From: Bradyrhizobium niftali
GTDB taxonomy: Bacteria > Pseudomonadota > Alphaproteobacteria > Rhizobiales > Xanthobacteraceae
DNA: 64,000 bases
Direction: 5' to 3'
Assembly: GCF_004571025.1 (NCBI RefSeq)
Contig: NZ_SPQT01000004.1
Location: 248,001 to 312,000 of the forward strand
Below, piece after piece: positions 16,067 through 24,047 of this stretch. A model generated the notes under the pieces. The model was not told the origin of the DNA and made no database searches. It saw only the letters and a program-made list of their open reading frames with translations. The position numbers and the translations under genes were made by a program. The first letter of the stretch is position 1. Every line of letters starts with the position of its first letter.

Positions 16067-18124
16067 CTACCGCCACATCCCGCGCATCTTTGCCCCGATG
16101 TCGATCTTCGGCCCTTGCGCCGCGGTGCGCGCCGCGCCTGCGGCCGCCTTCGGCCAGGCCGTGCGCTCGAACAGATAGACCAGCTGCTCCGGGATGAAGC
16201 GGGTACGCGAGGCGTAGACGTGGCGGTCGCCCTTGGCGGCCTGGCCGTGGGTGAAGAAGCGCTGCGGCACGACGAGGTGGAGATCGTCCTTGGCGCGCGT
16301 CATCGCGACATAGAGCAGGCGGCGTTCCTCCTCGAGCTCGGCGCTGGTGCCGGCGCCGAGGTCGGAGGGCATGCAGCCGTCGACGACATTGAGCACGAAC
16401 ACCGACTTCCATTCCTGGCCCTTGGCGGAGTGGATGGTGGAGAGGATCAGATAGTCCTCGTCGCGCAAGGGAGGCCCGGACTTGTCGCTGGTCGCATCCG
16501 GCGGATCGAGCGTCAGCTCGGTCAAGAACTTCTCGCGCGAAGCATAGCCGCTCGCGATCTGCTCGAGCTGCATCAGATCGGCGCGGCGCGTCTCGGATTC
16601 CTCGTGGATGCGGTCGAGATGCGGCTCGTACCAGAGCCGCACGCGCTCGAGATCCGCCGGCCATTCCGAATAGCGCAGGTTCGCGACCGTGCGGACGAAA
16701 TCGGTCCAGTCCGCGCCGGTGCGCGGCGGCACCGGTAACTGGCCGAGTGCAGCAAGCGGATCGGTGCTCTCCGCCATCTGGTCCAGCACGCGCTGCGCGG
16801 TTGCGGGGCCGATGCCGGGCAACAGATGCAGGATGCGGAAGCCCGCAACGCGGTCGCGCGGGTTTTCGGCAAAGCGCAGCAGCGCCAGCACGTCCTTGAC
16901 GTGGGCGGCGTCGAGGAATTTCAGGCCGCCGAATTTCACGAACGGGATGTTGCGGCGGGTCAGCTCGATCTCCAGCGGACCCGAATGCGAGGTCGTCCGG
17001 AACAGCACCGCCTGGTGCTTCAGAAGCGCGCCTTGCTCACGGTTGGCCAGCACCTGTTCGACGATGTAGCGGGCCTGGTCGGCCTCGTCGTGCACGGTGA
17101 CGAGCTGCGGCTTTTGCGCGGAGGTGCGCTCAGTCCAGAGGTTCTTGGTGAAGCGTTCGCGCGCGAGGCCGATCACGCCGTTGGCCGCCGCCAGCACGGC
17201 TTGCGTCGAGCGGTAATTGCGGTCGAGCGTGATCATCTCGGCGCGCGGCGAGAAGCTTTGCGGAAAGTCCAGGATGTTGCGCACGGTAGCGGCGCGGAAC
17301 GAATAGATCGACTGCGCGTCGTCGCCGACGACGGTGAGGCCGCGTCCGTCGGGCTTCAGCGCCAAGAGGATCGAGGATTGCAGGCGGTTGGTGTCCTGGT
17401 ATTCGTCGACCAGCACGTGATCGAAGCGTCCGCCGATCTCTTCGGCGATCAGCGCATCGCTCAACATCTGCGACCAGTAGAGCAGCAGGTCGTCGTAGTC
17501 GAGCACGTGCTGGGCCTGCTTGGCCTCGACATAGGCCGCGAACAGGCCCTTCAGCTCGGCCGCCCAGCCCGCGCACCAGGGATAGTGCGCCCCTAGCACC
17601 TTCTCGATCTCCATCTCGGCGTTGACGCAGCGGGAGTAGATCGACAGGCACGTGCCCTTGGCGGGAAAGCGGCTCTCGGTCTTGGACAGGCCGCGCTCGT
17701 GCCGGACCAGATTCATCAGGTCGGCGGAATCCTCGCGGTCGTGGATGGTGAAGGCAGGGTCGACGCCGATCCGCTCGGCATATTCGCGCAGCAGCCGCGC
17801 GCCGATGCCGTGGAAGGTGCCGGCCCAGGTCAGCGCATCGCGCATGATCGCGGCGTTGTTCTCCCCGAGCACCTTTCGGGCGATGCGCTCGACCCGGCCG
17901 GCCATCTCGGCCGCCGCGCGGCGAGAGAATGTCATCAACAGGATACGGCGCGGATCGGCCCCCGCAACGATCAGATGAGCGACGCGATGGGCCAGCGTGT
18001 TGGTCTTGCCGGAGCCGGCACCGGCGATGACGAGCAGGGGGGCGCCCACGGTCGAGCCGTCGGCCACGCCATGCTCGACGGCGCGGCGCTGCTCCGCATT
18101 GAGCGTGTCCAGATATGCTGCCAC
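16067..18124 (-). CDS. ATP-dependent DNA helicase, UvrD/PcrA family
   Basis: A superfamily 1A 3'-5' helicase of 685 residues for DNA repair or replication restart. Motifs in order: LNAEQRRAVEHG (Q motif), GAGSGKTNTLAHR (Walker A, about 35-47), HVLVDEYQDTN (Walker B), GDDAQSIYSFR (motif III), LDRNYRST (IV), LSTIHSAKGQEW (V) and LLYVAMTRAKDDLHL (VI). The frame continues to an ATG at 18175, but GTG at 18124 starts the protein right at the conserved AAYLDTLNAEQ, with GGGGCGA before it; I prefer that start. Its last codons are echoed by a remnant at 14891. Confidence 0.92.
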   Translation of the reverse strand: MAAYLDTLNAEQRRAVEHGVADGSTVGAPLLVIAGAGSGKTNTLAHRVAHLIVAGADPRRILLMTFSRRAAAEMAGRVERIARKVLGENNAAIMRDALTWAGTFHGIGARLLREYAERIGVDPAFTIHDREDSADLMNLVRHERGLSKTESRFPAKGTCLSIYSRCVNAEMEIEKVLGAHYPWCAGWAAELKGLFAAYVEAKQAQHVLDYDDLLLYWSQMLSDALIAEEIGGRFDHVLVDEYQDTNRLQSSILLALKPDGRGLTVVGDDAQSIYSFRAATVRNILDFPQSFSPRAEMITLDRNYRSTQAVLAAANGVIGLARERFTKNLWTERTSAQKPQLVTVHDEADQARYIVEQVLANREQGALLKHQAVLFRTTSHSGPLEIELTRRNIPFVKFGGLKFLDAAHVKDVLALLRFAENPRDRVAGFRILHLLPGIGPATAQRVLDQMAESTDPLAALGQLPVPPRTGADWTDFVRTVANLRYSEWPADLERVRLWYEPHLDRIHEESETRRADLMQLEQIASGYASREKFLTELTLDPPDATSDKSGPPLRDEDYLILSTIHSAKGQEWKSVFVLNVVDGCMPSDLGAGTSAELEEERRLLYVAMTRAKDDLHLVVPQRFFTHGQAAKGDRHVYASRTRFIPEQLVYLFERTAWPKAAAGAARTAAQGPKIDIGAKMRGMWR

Positions 18125-18252
18125 GAATCGCCCCGGTGAAACCGTGAGATTCGGCGATCTCCTCGCGAATCGCAATGCGGCTGGACGGAACCGGATTTAA
18201 CACCTAGGGAAAAGACGGCCCAAGGTTCCAGCCCGAGAAAAGCGCGCCCGGC

Positions 18253-18843
18253 ATGACCGAGCTCAAGCCTGACCAGTTCGAGATGCGGCGGCTGGAGTCG
18301 CTCAGCAACACCATTTTCGGCGTCGCCATGACGCTTCTGGCCTACGATCTGCCCAAGGCCGCAGTGTTCACCAGCGCCCCCGGCTGGAGCGATCTCGCCC
18401 ATGTCTATTCCGGCAAGCTCGCCGGCTTCGCGCTCAGCTTCATCATCGCGGGTGTGTTCTGGATCAGCCATCACCGCCGGCTGGCGCGCCAGCCGGTGGG
18501 CAGTCGCGGCGCGGTGATCCTCAACCTGTTCTTCCTGCTCTCGATCGTGCTGCTGCCGGTCACCAACGGCCTCTACACCAATTACGGCATGAGCAACGCG
18601 GTCGCCGTGCTCTACGGCCTGCATTTGACCGCGATCGCCGGCCTCAATGCCTGGCTGTGGTGGACGATCCTGGGCGGCTGGCGCCACGAGATTATGGCCT
18701 CGCTGTTTCCGCTGCTCGTGTTCATCCCGGGCACGATCGTGGCGGCATATGCGCCGCACGTCGCGCCCTTCGTGTGCTTCATCGCCTTCGGCGGGCTGCT
18801 GATCCAGCGCTTCTACGTCGCGCGAACCGAGCCGGGCGCGTAA
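18253..18843 (+). CDS. TMEM175-family potassium channel-like protein
   Basis: A 196-residue integral membrane protein with about six hydrophobic segments. The first, RRLESLSNTIFGVAMTLLAYDL (residues 11-32, here read in two parts RRLESLSNTIF and GVAMTLLAYDL), matches the family hallmark of an Arg, then LS(D/N)xIFxxAxTLL near the N-terminus. The later FWISHHRRL and NLFFLLSIVLLPV segments also fit. Bacterial TMEM175 homologues are tetrameric potassium-selective leak channels; Asn replaces the usual Asp of the FSD motif. Monocistronic, divergent from the helicase. Confidence 0.85.
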   Translation: MTELKPDQFEMRRLESLSNTIFGVAMTLLAYDLPKAAVFTSAPGWSDLAHVYSGKLAGFALSFIIAGVFWISHHRRLARQPVGSRGAVILNLFFLLSIVLLPVTNGLYTNYGMSNAVAVLYGLHLTAIAGLNAWLWWTILGGWRHEIMASLFPLLVFIPGTIVAAYAPHVAPFVCFIAFGGLLIQRFYVARTEPGA

Positions 18844-18852
18844 GGCCGCGGC

Positions 18853-19233
18853 TTACCCTGGTGTCGCGCCGAACCCGTCGGACGGCACGTAAAGCTTGAC
18901 CGGGCGGATTTCGTAGACCGCAGTCGGATTGACCTGACGCAGCCTCCGCGCCGCCGCGATGGCCTCATCGTCCGTGTCGTATTCCACGAGGTGGAAGCCC
19001 AGAAGCTGCTCCTTGGTCTCGGCAAACGGGCCGTCCAGCACCACGCCCGCGCCGGGGCCACGCAAGGTGCGGGCCTTTCGGGTCTCGTCCAGACGGGCGG
19101 CCGGCCCGAAATGTCCGCTTGCCCTCAAGGGCGCCTGAGCCTCGATGACCTTGGCCACGACTGCCGCGTCCTCCTCGGGTGTCCAGGACAAAATCTCGTC
19201 TTCCACGTGATAGGCCAGGATGGCGTAGAGCAT
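18853..19233 (-). CDS. YCII/DGPF domain protein
   Basis: A 126-residue YCII-related protein. It opens MLYAILAYHVED, continues with APLRASGHFGPAARL, and carries the diagnostic DGPFAETKEQLLGFHLVE at about 70-87, which names the DGPF family. Start at the ATG at 19233 after GAGGTGAC. In many bacteria DGPF proteins are paired with an ECF sigma factor of the SigJ/ECF41-42 type; none is adjacent here. Biochemical role unknown. It converges on the TMEM175 gene, with 9 bases between stops. Confidence 0.88.
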   Translation of the reverse strand: MLYAILAYHVEDEILSWTPEEDAAVVAKVIEAQAPLRASGHFGPAARLDETRKARTLRGPGAGVVLDGPFAETKEQLLGFHLVEYDTDDEAIAAARRLRQVNPTAVYEIRPVKLYVPSDGFGATPG

Positions 19234-19433
19234 CGTCACCTCGCTTTTTTGCTGCGTGCGTCCAAAGGACTTATCACCGCGGCCCGCCCCGACAATCCCC
19301 AAGCACAAAATATTGCGTCGTGCAGGCTCGACGAAACCGTCCTGAAACCCGATTGCCGCCTTGCGGGGTGAACGCTGCCCAAAGCCGAGGCGACTGATGG
19401 CCACAAGATCACGAAAGGTCATCGGAGGCGGCA

Positions 19434-19619
19434 ATGTCGGGTCACACCATCAAGATCATCTGCGACGCTCGGCGGGCGGCACAATCGGAGCCTGCCGATT
19501 TGCACGACCAGAGCGGACATCACCGCTATTACGGCAGCTCGGCCGAGAACGGCGGCGAACGCATCGTCGAGAGCCGCCGCGGCAAACGCCCGCGCGCGCT
19601 CAATGTCTGCGGCTTCTGA
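19434..19619 (+). CDS. small hypothetical protein (61 aa)
   Basis: A 61-residue frame with a good GGAGG site 7 bases before the ATG. The product is hydrophilic and rich in Arg, His and Ser (IKIICDARRAAQSEPADLHD ... RYYGSSAENGG), with two Cys. No signal or membrane segment is seen. I recognise no family; the ribosome-binding site and clean start are the main support. Confidence 0.5.
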   Translation: MSGHTIKIICDARRAAQSEPADLHDQSGHHRYYGSSAENGGERIVESRRGKRPRALNVCGF

Positions 19620-19658
19620 AACCCTTTCTGAAGCTTTGGGCGAGACCGGTCTTCGCTG

Positions 19659-19862
19659 ATGGGTGTCCTGCAAATATCGATCGCCGCGCTGCCGTTCCTG
19701 CTCTCGCTGGCGAGCCGGAGCAGCAAGGCGATCGCGCCGTGCCTGCTCACGAGCATCTTCACAATGCTGCTCGGCGAGAAGCCCCACCGGGCGGTCTTGG
19801 CCTGGTGCGTCGGCGTGCTGATCGCCGCTGTGGCGTTACGCGAACGGCTTCGCACGACCTGA
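19659..19862 (+). CDS. possible small membrane protein (67 aa)
   Basis: A 67-residue frame with two hydrophobic segments (about residues 4-18 and 46-60, ending ALRERLRTT). No convincing ribosome-binding site precedes the ATG. It follows the 61-aa gene by 39 bases on the same strand and converges with the binding-protein gene ending at 19872. The coding call rests only on hydrophobic pattern and could be wrong. Confidence 0.35.
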   Translation: MGVLQISIAALPFLLSLASRSSKAIAPCLLTSIFTMLLGEKPHRAVLAWCVGVLIAAVALRERLRTT

Positions 19863-19871
19863 GCGACCCCG

Positions 19872-20588
19872 TCACGGCGCGTTGAGGACCCGCTTGACGA
19901 GGGCCTCCCGCAGCGCCGCCAGTTCGCCGCTCGCCTCCATCTGCGCGATCACCTTGCCGACCTTCGGCACCAGATCGCGATGACGTTCGTGCAGGTAGTG
20001 GTAGATGTGGATGCGCTCGAGCGGCGGCGAGAGCGGGTAGATCCTGGCCTGCAGATTGAGCTTCCTCACCGCGACGAGTCCGCTGAAGAGGTCGGTGACC
20101 ATCACGTCGAAACGGTCGGCGTCGAGCATCTTGATCATGTTCTCGAGGCTGGTGGTCGCCGTGACGCGGGCCATGTCGCGGGTGCCGGCCTCCGAGGAGC
20201 CGACGCCGCGGACGATGCCGATGCTGTAGTCCCTGATGGAATTCCAGCCGGCGACGTCGAAGCGCAGTTTCGTCGTGAACACCGCGGGCTCGATGTAGTT
20301 GATCGCCGGCGTGACCTGGATCAGCGTGGGGTAGTCGCGCGCGAGCGTCCCGATCCGCTGGATCTCGCCGTCGACCTCGCCTGCGCTCGACAGCGCGAGG
20401 GCCCGCTTGCCGGGGACGTCCTCGAATTCGAGCCTGATGTTGAGCTTGGCGTAGACGGCCCGCAGCATCTCGCCGCCGACATATTGATCGGGGATGTCGG
20501 CGATGCGCGCCAGCCGGATCAGCTCCTGCGCCTGCGTTGGGCCGGCTGCGAGCAACGACAGGCAGGCGATGGCTATCCGCCACATCAC
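19872..20588 (-). CDS. periplasmic substrate-binding protein (SBP_bac_3-like)
   Basis: A 238-residue exported protein. Residues 1-21 are a signal peptide (IAIACLSLLAAGPTQAQE); the rest has the transporter-substrate-binding layout: IADIPDQYVGGEMLRAVY, RALALSSAGEVDGEIQRIGT, IGIVRGVGSSEAG at the hinge and RFDVMVTDLFSGLVAV. It has no ABC permease or ATPase nearby. It is divergent from a membrane-bound hybrid histidine kinase, so it may be a periplasmic ligand sensor for that kinase instead of an importer component; this is inference from position. Confidence 0.85.
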   Translation of the reverse strand: MMWRIAIACLSLLAAGPTQAQELIRLARIADIPDQYVGGEMLRAVYAKLNIRLEFEDVPGKRALALSSAGEVDGEIQRIGTLARDYPTLIQVTPAINYIEPAVFTTKLRFDVAGWNSIRDYSIGIVRGVGSSEAGTRDMARVTATTSLENMIKMLDADRFDVMVTDLFSGLVAVRKLNLQARIYPLSPPLERIHIYHYLHERHRDLVPKVGKVIAQMEASGELAALREALVKRVLNAP

Positions 20589-20925
20589 GCGTCTCCTTGG
20601 TCGTGCATTGCTACCACTGGATTCGGAGGCTCGCGCGATCTACCGGGAGTGGCGCGCCTGCGCGCCGTCTGCAACGACCATCGTTCGCCCGCCATGCAGG
20701 CAACTCCGGACTTTAACCGATGTCATTCTAGCACCCGAGGTGATAGTTTGCGCGAGAATCCTGTTGCTGGGCGCAACATATGACCCCGCCGACCTCAAGC
20801 CGCCCACGGGCCGACAGGATCACCACGCAGGTCGCGTGAAGGAAAAGTCTCAACGAACGAATTGCTCGCGGCCACGACCGGCCGGCCGGCCGGAGCAGGA
20901 TGCCGCCATTCCGGGGACGTGGTGC
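20589..20925. promoter_or_regulatory. divergent intergenic region, no gene seen
   Basis: These 337 bases separate the binding-protein gene from the kinase. The kinase frame is open through the whole stretch, but its translation there is unlike a protein (many Arg/Pro, no domain), so I treat it as non-coding. It should hold both promoters; I find no strong palindrome or RNA fold. Confidence 0.4.
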
Positions 20926-23334
20926 ATGGGCAACGCAGGCGACGAGGACTCCAAGCTCAGCCGCGCCGTCGCCCCGGCGGCCGCGAAGCAGGATTTGAGC
21001 GGGATCGGCGCTGCGCTTGCGCCGGCGATCGGAGCGTTGCTGTCGCGGATCTTCAACTGGTCGCGCAGCGGCGTCGGGCCGCGCCTCCTGGCCGCCGTGC
21101 TGCTGTTCTCCTCGATCGTGACGCTGATGCTGACCGCGCTTCAGCTCTATCTCGACTACGACCGCGAAGTCGGCGTCATCGCGACGCGGCTCGACGAGAT
21201 CGGCCGCAGCACCACCGGCAGCCTCGGCGAGAGCCTGTGGAATCTCGACCAGAACCAGATCAAGCTCCAGCTCGACGGCATCCTGCGGCTGCCCGACATC
21301 CGCGCCGCCGAGGTGCGCGAGATCGCCGATCGTCCCAATCCGATCCGTGTCGCGGTCGGCGAGCCGAACACCCGTTCGATCGTGACGCGCGACTACCCGC
21401 TGAACTACTCCGCGCAGGGGGCCGCGCGCACGATCGGCGTGCTCCATGTCGAGGCGACGCTGAGCGAGGTCTATCGGCAATTGCTGAACCGGGCCCTGGT
21501 CATCCTGGCAAGCCAGGCGGCGAAGACGTTCGTCGTCTCGCTGTTCATCATCTACATGTTCCATCTCCTGGTGACGCGGCACCTGGTCGCCATCGCCGAC
21601 TTCGTCAGCAAGTACAGCCTGGCGCGGCCGCCGCCGCCTTTGCACCTGGAGCGCCGGCCGCCCTACGATGCGGACGAACTGGACAAGGTGATCGACGCCT
21701 TCAACGCCATGTGCGCCAATCTCGAGCGGGCCTATGGTGAGTTGCGCGAGGCCAATGCGAATCTCGAGCGCGACCTGAAGATCCGCCAGCGCACCGAAGA
21801 CGACGCGCGCGCGAGCGAGCAGCGCTTCCGCGACTATGCCGAGACCGCGTCCGACTGGTTCTGGGAGACCGGGCCGGATCATCGGTTCACCTACATATCC
21901 GAGCGGGCCGGGGCCTTCGGCATGGACCACAAGGCGCTGATCGGCAAGCGCCGCACCGATGCCGCGTTCGACCACGACGCCGAGCCGGAGAAATGGCGCG
22001 CGCACTTGGCGGTGCTGGACCGCCACGAGCCGTTCCGGAAGTTCGAGTATCGCGGCCGCGATATGACCGGACGCGTGCGCCATTTCAGCGTCAACGGCCA
22101 GCCGGTCTTCGCGGCCGACGGACGCTTCATGGGTTATCGCGGCTCCGCCACCGATCTCACTGAGCAGCACGAGACCGAGGAGCGGCTTCGCCAATCCCAG
22201 AAGATGGACGCGATCGGCCAGCTCACCGGCGGCGTCGCGCACGACTTCAACAACGTGCTCACCGTCATCACCGGCACCATCGAGATCATCCAGGAAGGGC
22301 TTGCGGACCGGCCCCAGTTCGCCGCGATCGCGCAGCTGATCGACGATGCGGCCGCGCGGGGCGCCGAGATCACCTCGCAGCTGCTGACCTTCGCGCGCCG
22401 CCAGCCGCTGGAGCCGCGCGAGATCGACGTCAACGCCCTCGTGATCGAGACGGCGAAGCTGCTGAAGCCGATCCTGGGCGAGCACATCGAGATCGTGACC
22501 AGGCTCGCGGACGACGCCTGGTCCGCGATGGCGGATCCGTCGCAGCTCTCCTCCGCGATCGTCAATCTCGCCGTCAATGCGCGTGACGCGATGCCGGACG
22601 GCGGCAGGCTCACGCTCGAGACCGCGAACCGGGAGCTTGACGGCGTGCGTAGCACCGGCGACGGCGACGTCGTGCGCGGCGCCTTCGTGATGATTGCGGT
22701 GGCCGATACCGGTCACGGCATTCCGGCCGACATCCGCGAGCGCGTCTTCGAGCCGTTCTTCACCACCAAGGGGGTCGGCCGCGGCACCGGGCTCGGGCTG
22801 AGCATGGTCTACGGCTTTGCCCGCCAGACCGGCGGCACCGTCGCGATCGAGAGCGAGGAGGGACAAGGCACGGTGATGCGGCTGTTCCTGCCGCGATCGG
22901 AGGGCGAGGCGGCAACCAGGACGGCACCGGCTCAGGCGCCGGCGGCGGCGCGAGGGCACGAGACGATCCTCGTGGTCGAGGACGATCCGCTGGTGCAGGG
23001 CTATGTCATCGCCCAGCTCGGCGGCCTCGGCTATCGCACGCTCGTGGCCGGCGACGGCGCAGCCGCCCTCGCGCTGGTCGACCAGGGCGCCAGTTTCGAT
23101 CTGATGTTCACGGATATCATCATGCCCGGCGGCATGAACGGGCGGGAGCTGGCCGAAGCCGTCCGGCTCCGCCGGCCGGGGATGAGGGTGCTCTACACCT
23201 CCGGCTATACCGACGACACCATCGTCCACGAAGGGCATCTCGATCCCGGCGTGGCGCTGCTTCAGAAGCCATACCGGAAGTCGGAGCTGTCGCAGAAGAT
23301 TCGCGAGGTGCTCGCGGGCGAGTCGGCCGCGTGA
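20926..23334 (+). CDS. hybrid sensor histidine kinase with PAS and receiver domains
   Basis: An 802-residue membrane kinase. A cytoplasmic leader precedes TM1 (about 44-66), a periplasmic sensor region with WNLDQNQIKLQLDGIL, and TM2 near 200-220 (FVVSLFIIYMFHLLV). Then come a linker coiled coil, a PAS domain (RFRDYAETASDWFWETGPDH at about 300), HisKA with the phospho-accepting His in GGVAHDFNNVL near 437, HATPase with NLAVNARDAM, DTGHGIP and GRGTGLGLSMVYG, and a C-terminal receiver with Asp in LMFTDIIMPGG near 728. Start set at the ATG at 20926. No separate response regulator follows, so a distant partner is likely. Confidence 0.92.
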   Translation: MGNAGDEDSKLSRAVAPAAAKQDLSGIGAALAPAIGALLSRIFNWSRSGVGPRLLAAVLLFSSIVTLMLTALQLYLDYDREVGVIATRLDEIGRSTTGSLGESLWNLDQNQIKLQLDGILRLPDIRAAEVREIADRPNPIRVAVGEPNTRSIVTRDYPLNYSAQGAARTIGVLHVEATLSEVYRQLLNRALVILASQAAKTFVVSLFIIYMFHLLVTRHLVAIADFVSKYSLARPPPPLHLERRPPYDADELDKVIDAFNAMCANLERAYGELREANANLERDLKIRQRTEDDARASEQRFRDYAETASDWFWETGPDHRFTYISERAGAFGMDHKALIGKRRTDAAFDHDAEPEKWRAHLAVLDRHEPFRKFEYRGRDMTGRVRHFSVNGQPVFAADGRFMGYRGSATDLTEQHETEERLRQSQKMDAIGQLTGGVAHDFNNVLTVITGTIEIIQEGLADRPQFAAIAQLIDDAAARGAEITSQLLTFARRQPLEPREIDVNALVIETAKLLKPILGEHIEIVTRLADDAWSAMADPSQLSSAIVNLAVNARDAMPDGGRLTLETANRELDGVRSTGDGDVVRGAFVMIAVADTGHGIPADIRERVFEPFFTTKGVGRGTGLGLSMVYGFARQTGGTVAIESEEGQGTVMRLFLPRSEGEAATRTAPAQAPAAARGHETILVVEDDPLVQGYVIAQLGGLGYRTLVAGDGAAALALVDQGASFDLMFTDIIMPGGMNGRELAEAVRLRRPGMRVLYTSGYTDDTIVHEGHLDPGVALLQKPYRKSELSQKIREVLAGESAA

Positions 23335-23350
23335 GCGGCACTCGCCCACG

Positions 23351-23382
23351 AAAAAGGCGCGGCGGGGAGGCCCCGTCGCGCC
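23351..23382 (-). terminator. terminator of rreB
   Basis: On the minus strand, GGCGCGACGGGG and CCCCGCCGCGCC form a 12-bp stem (one mismatch) with a 3-base loop, followed by TTTTT ending at 23351. It is the natural 3' end of the small rreB transcript and also lies just after the stop of the convergent kinase gene. Confidence 0.85.
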
Positions 23383-23442
23383 CGATTTCGTGCTCGCTGG
23401 TCCAGGGCTGAGAGCGCCCCGATGCCAAGCCTTGTTCAGAGC

Positions 23443-23487
23443 TTAGCGGGCGATCCCAGCGAGGTGACAGCGCTTGAGATAAGACAC
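23443..23487 (-). CDS. rreB: RreB, 14-aa peptide of ribosome-regulated small mRNA
   Basis: A 14-codon frame starting GTG at 23487 and ending TAA at 23443, encoding VSYLKRCHLAGIAR. It is preceded by a 17-base perfect complement to the 3' end of 16S rRNA, far longer than a normal Shine-Dalgarno sequence. This matches the published description of rreB of Bradyrhizobium: a roughly 165-nt mRNA, 14 residues, GTG start and 17-nt SD. The distance from a predicted start near 23515 to the terminator T-run at 23351 is 165 bases. Known from that work: the mRNA binds 30S subunits strongly, is poorly translated, and its stability depends on the start codon. The peptide's role is unknown. Confidence 0.88.
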   Translation of the reverse strand: MSYLKRCHLAGIAR

Positions 23488-23503
23488 TGGATCACCTCCT
23501 TTC
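23487..23503 (-). promoter_or_regulatory. extended Shine-Dalgarno sequence of rreB
   Basis: The plus strand reads CTGGATCACCTCCTTTC, identical to the 3' end of alphaproteobacterial 16S rRNA, so the minus-strand mRNA can pair with it over 17 bases. The pairing runs into the first base of the GTG start codon, which would explain the reported low translation. Confidence 0.9.
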
Positions 23504-23514
23504 GTTGGTTTCGG

Positions 23515-23550
23515 GAGACTCAATATAGGGCGAAATCCCCTCGCCGTTAA
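23515..23550 (-). promoter_or_regulatory. predicted rreB promoter
   Basis: On the minus strand a TATATT -10 element lies at 23527-23522. Transcription starting 7 bases further, near 23515, gives a 165-nt RNA to the terminator. A recognisable -35 is weak (TAACGG near 23549-23544). Confidence 0.5.
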
Positions 23551-23653
23551 GGGGCGGGGGTCGGAGGCCGGGAACAAGTCCGCTCGCGAGGCGGGAAAGA
23601 CCGATCCGGGGCAGTTGAGACCGCCGCTCGGCCGTGTTAGGTGATCGCGAGAT

Positions 23654-23727
23654 GCGGGTGTAGCTCAATGGTAGAGCAGCAGCCTTCCAAGCTGAATACG
23701 AGGGTTCGATTCCCTTCACCCGCTCCA
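23654..23727 (+). tRNA. tRNA-Gly(TCC), island attachment site
   Basis: Complete tRNA: acceptor GCGGGTG/CACCCGC, D-arm AGCTCAATGGTAGAGC, anticodon loop CTTCCAA with anticodon TCC, T-arm GAGGGTTCGATTCCCTT and an encoded CCA. Its 3' 44 bases recur exactly at 33614-33657, marking it as the integration target of the island to its right. Confidence 0.96.
23684..23727 (+). repeat. att direct repeat, left copy (within tRNA-Gly)
   Basis: The 3' 44 bases of tRNA-Gly, from the anticodon loop (CTTCCAAGCTG) through the CCA. They are identical to 33614-33657. This is the usual att core of tRNA-integrated elements. Confidence 0.85.
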
Positions 23728-24047
23728 GCCTTTTCAAAGACTTACCGAGAGGGTCTGATTTCATTCTGACAAATGGGCTGCTTCGCACGTTCTGCTGCTC
23801 GTTCTCCGATCGACTGTTTCGCGTGTCGCTTGATACGCTGTCGTATTCCCCGCACTGCTCTGGACTGACCGAGGTGCGAGCTCTTCAAAAGCCGAATATC
23901 TTGGTTTGGAGAAGAGGTACTGAACGCGCGTGTCGAAATCGGCGACGATGGCGCAAAATAGGACGGGTCGAACACAGGGCTTGGGAAGATTTGCTAAGAT
24001 GAAGCGAGCGGCTACCGTGTCGCGTCGGTCTGTCGGATATGACGAGA
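23728..24047. other. island left-end non-coding segment
   Basis: These 320 bases hold no convincing gene. They include CATTCTGACAA at 23762 and the 21-base stretch at 23754-23774 that resembles one to the right of the other att copy (18 of 21 identical). A 77-codon minus-strand frame here is Arg/Lys/Ser-rich without family resemblance and I do not call it. Confidence 0.4.

Noticed and set aside
20728..23349. 873-codon frame antisense to the hybrid kinase
   Set aside because: GC-rich shadow; the kinase frame contains all family motifs.
23492..23788. 98-codon minus-strand frame across tRNA-Gly
   Set aside because: It is the antisense of the tRNA (VKGIEPSYSAWKAAALPLSY), a well-known false protein in databases.
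23742..23975. 77-codon minus-strand frame, possible integrase remnant
   Set aside because: Basic composition only; no tyrosine-recombinase R-H-R-Y motif visible.
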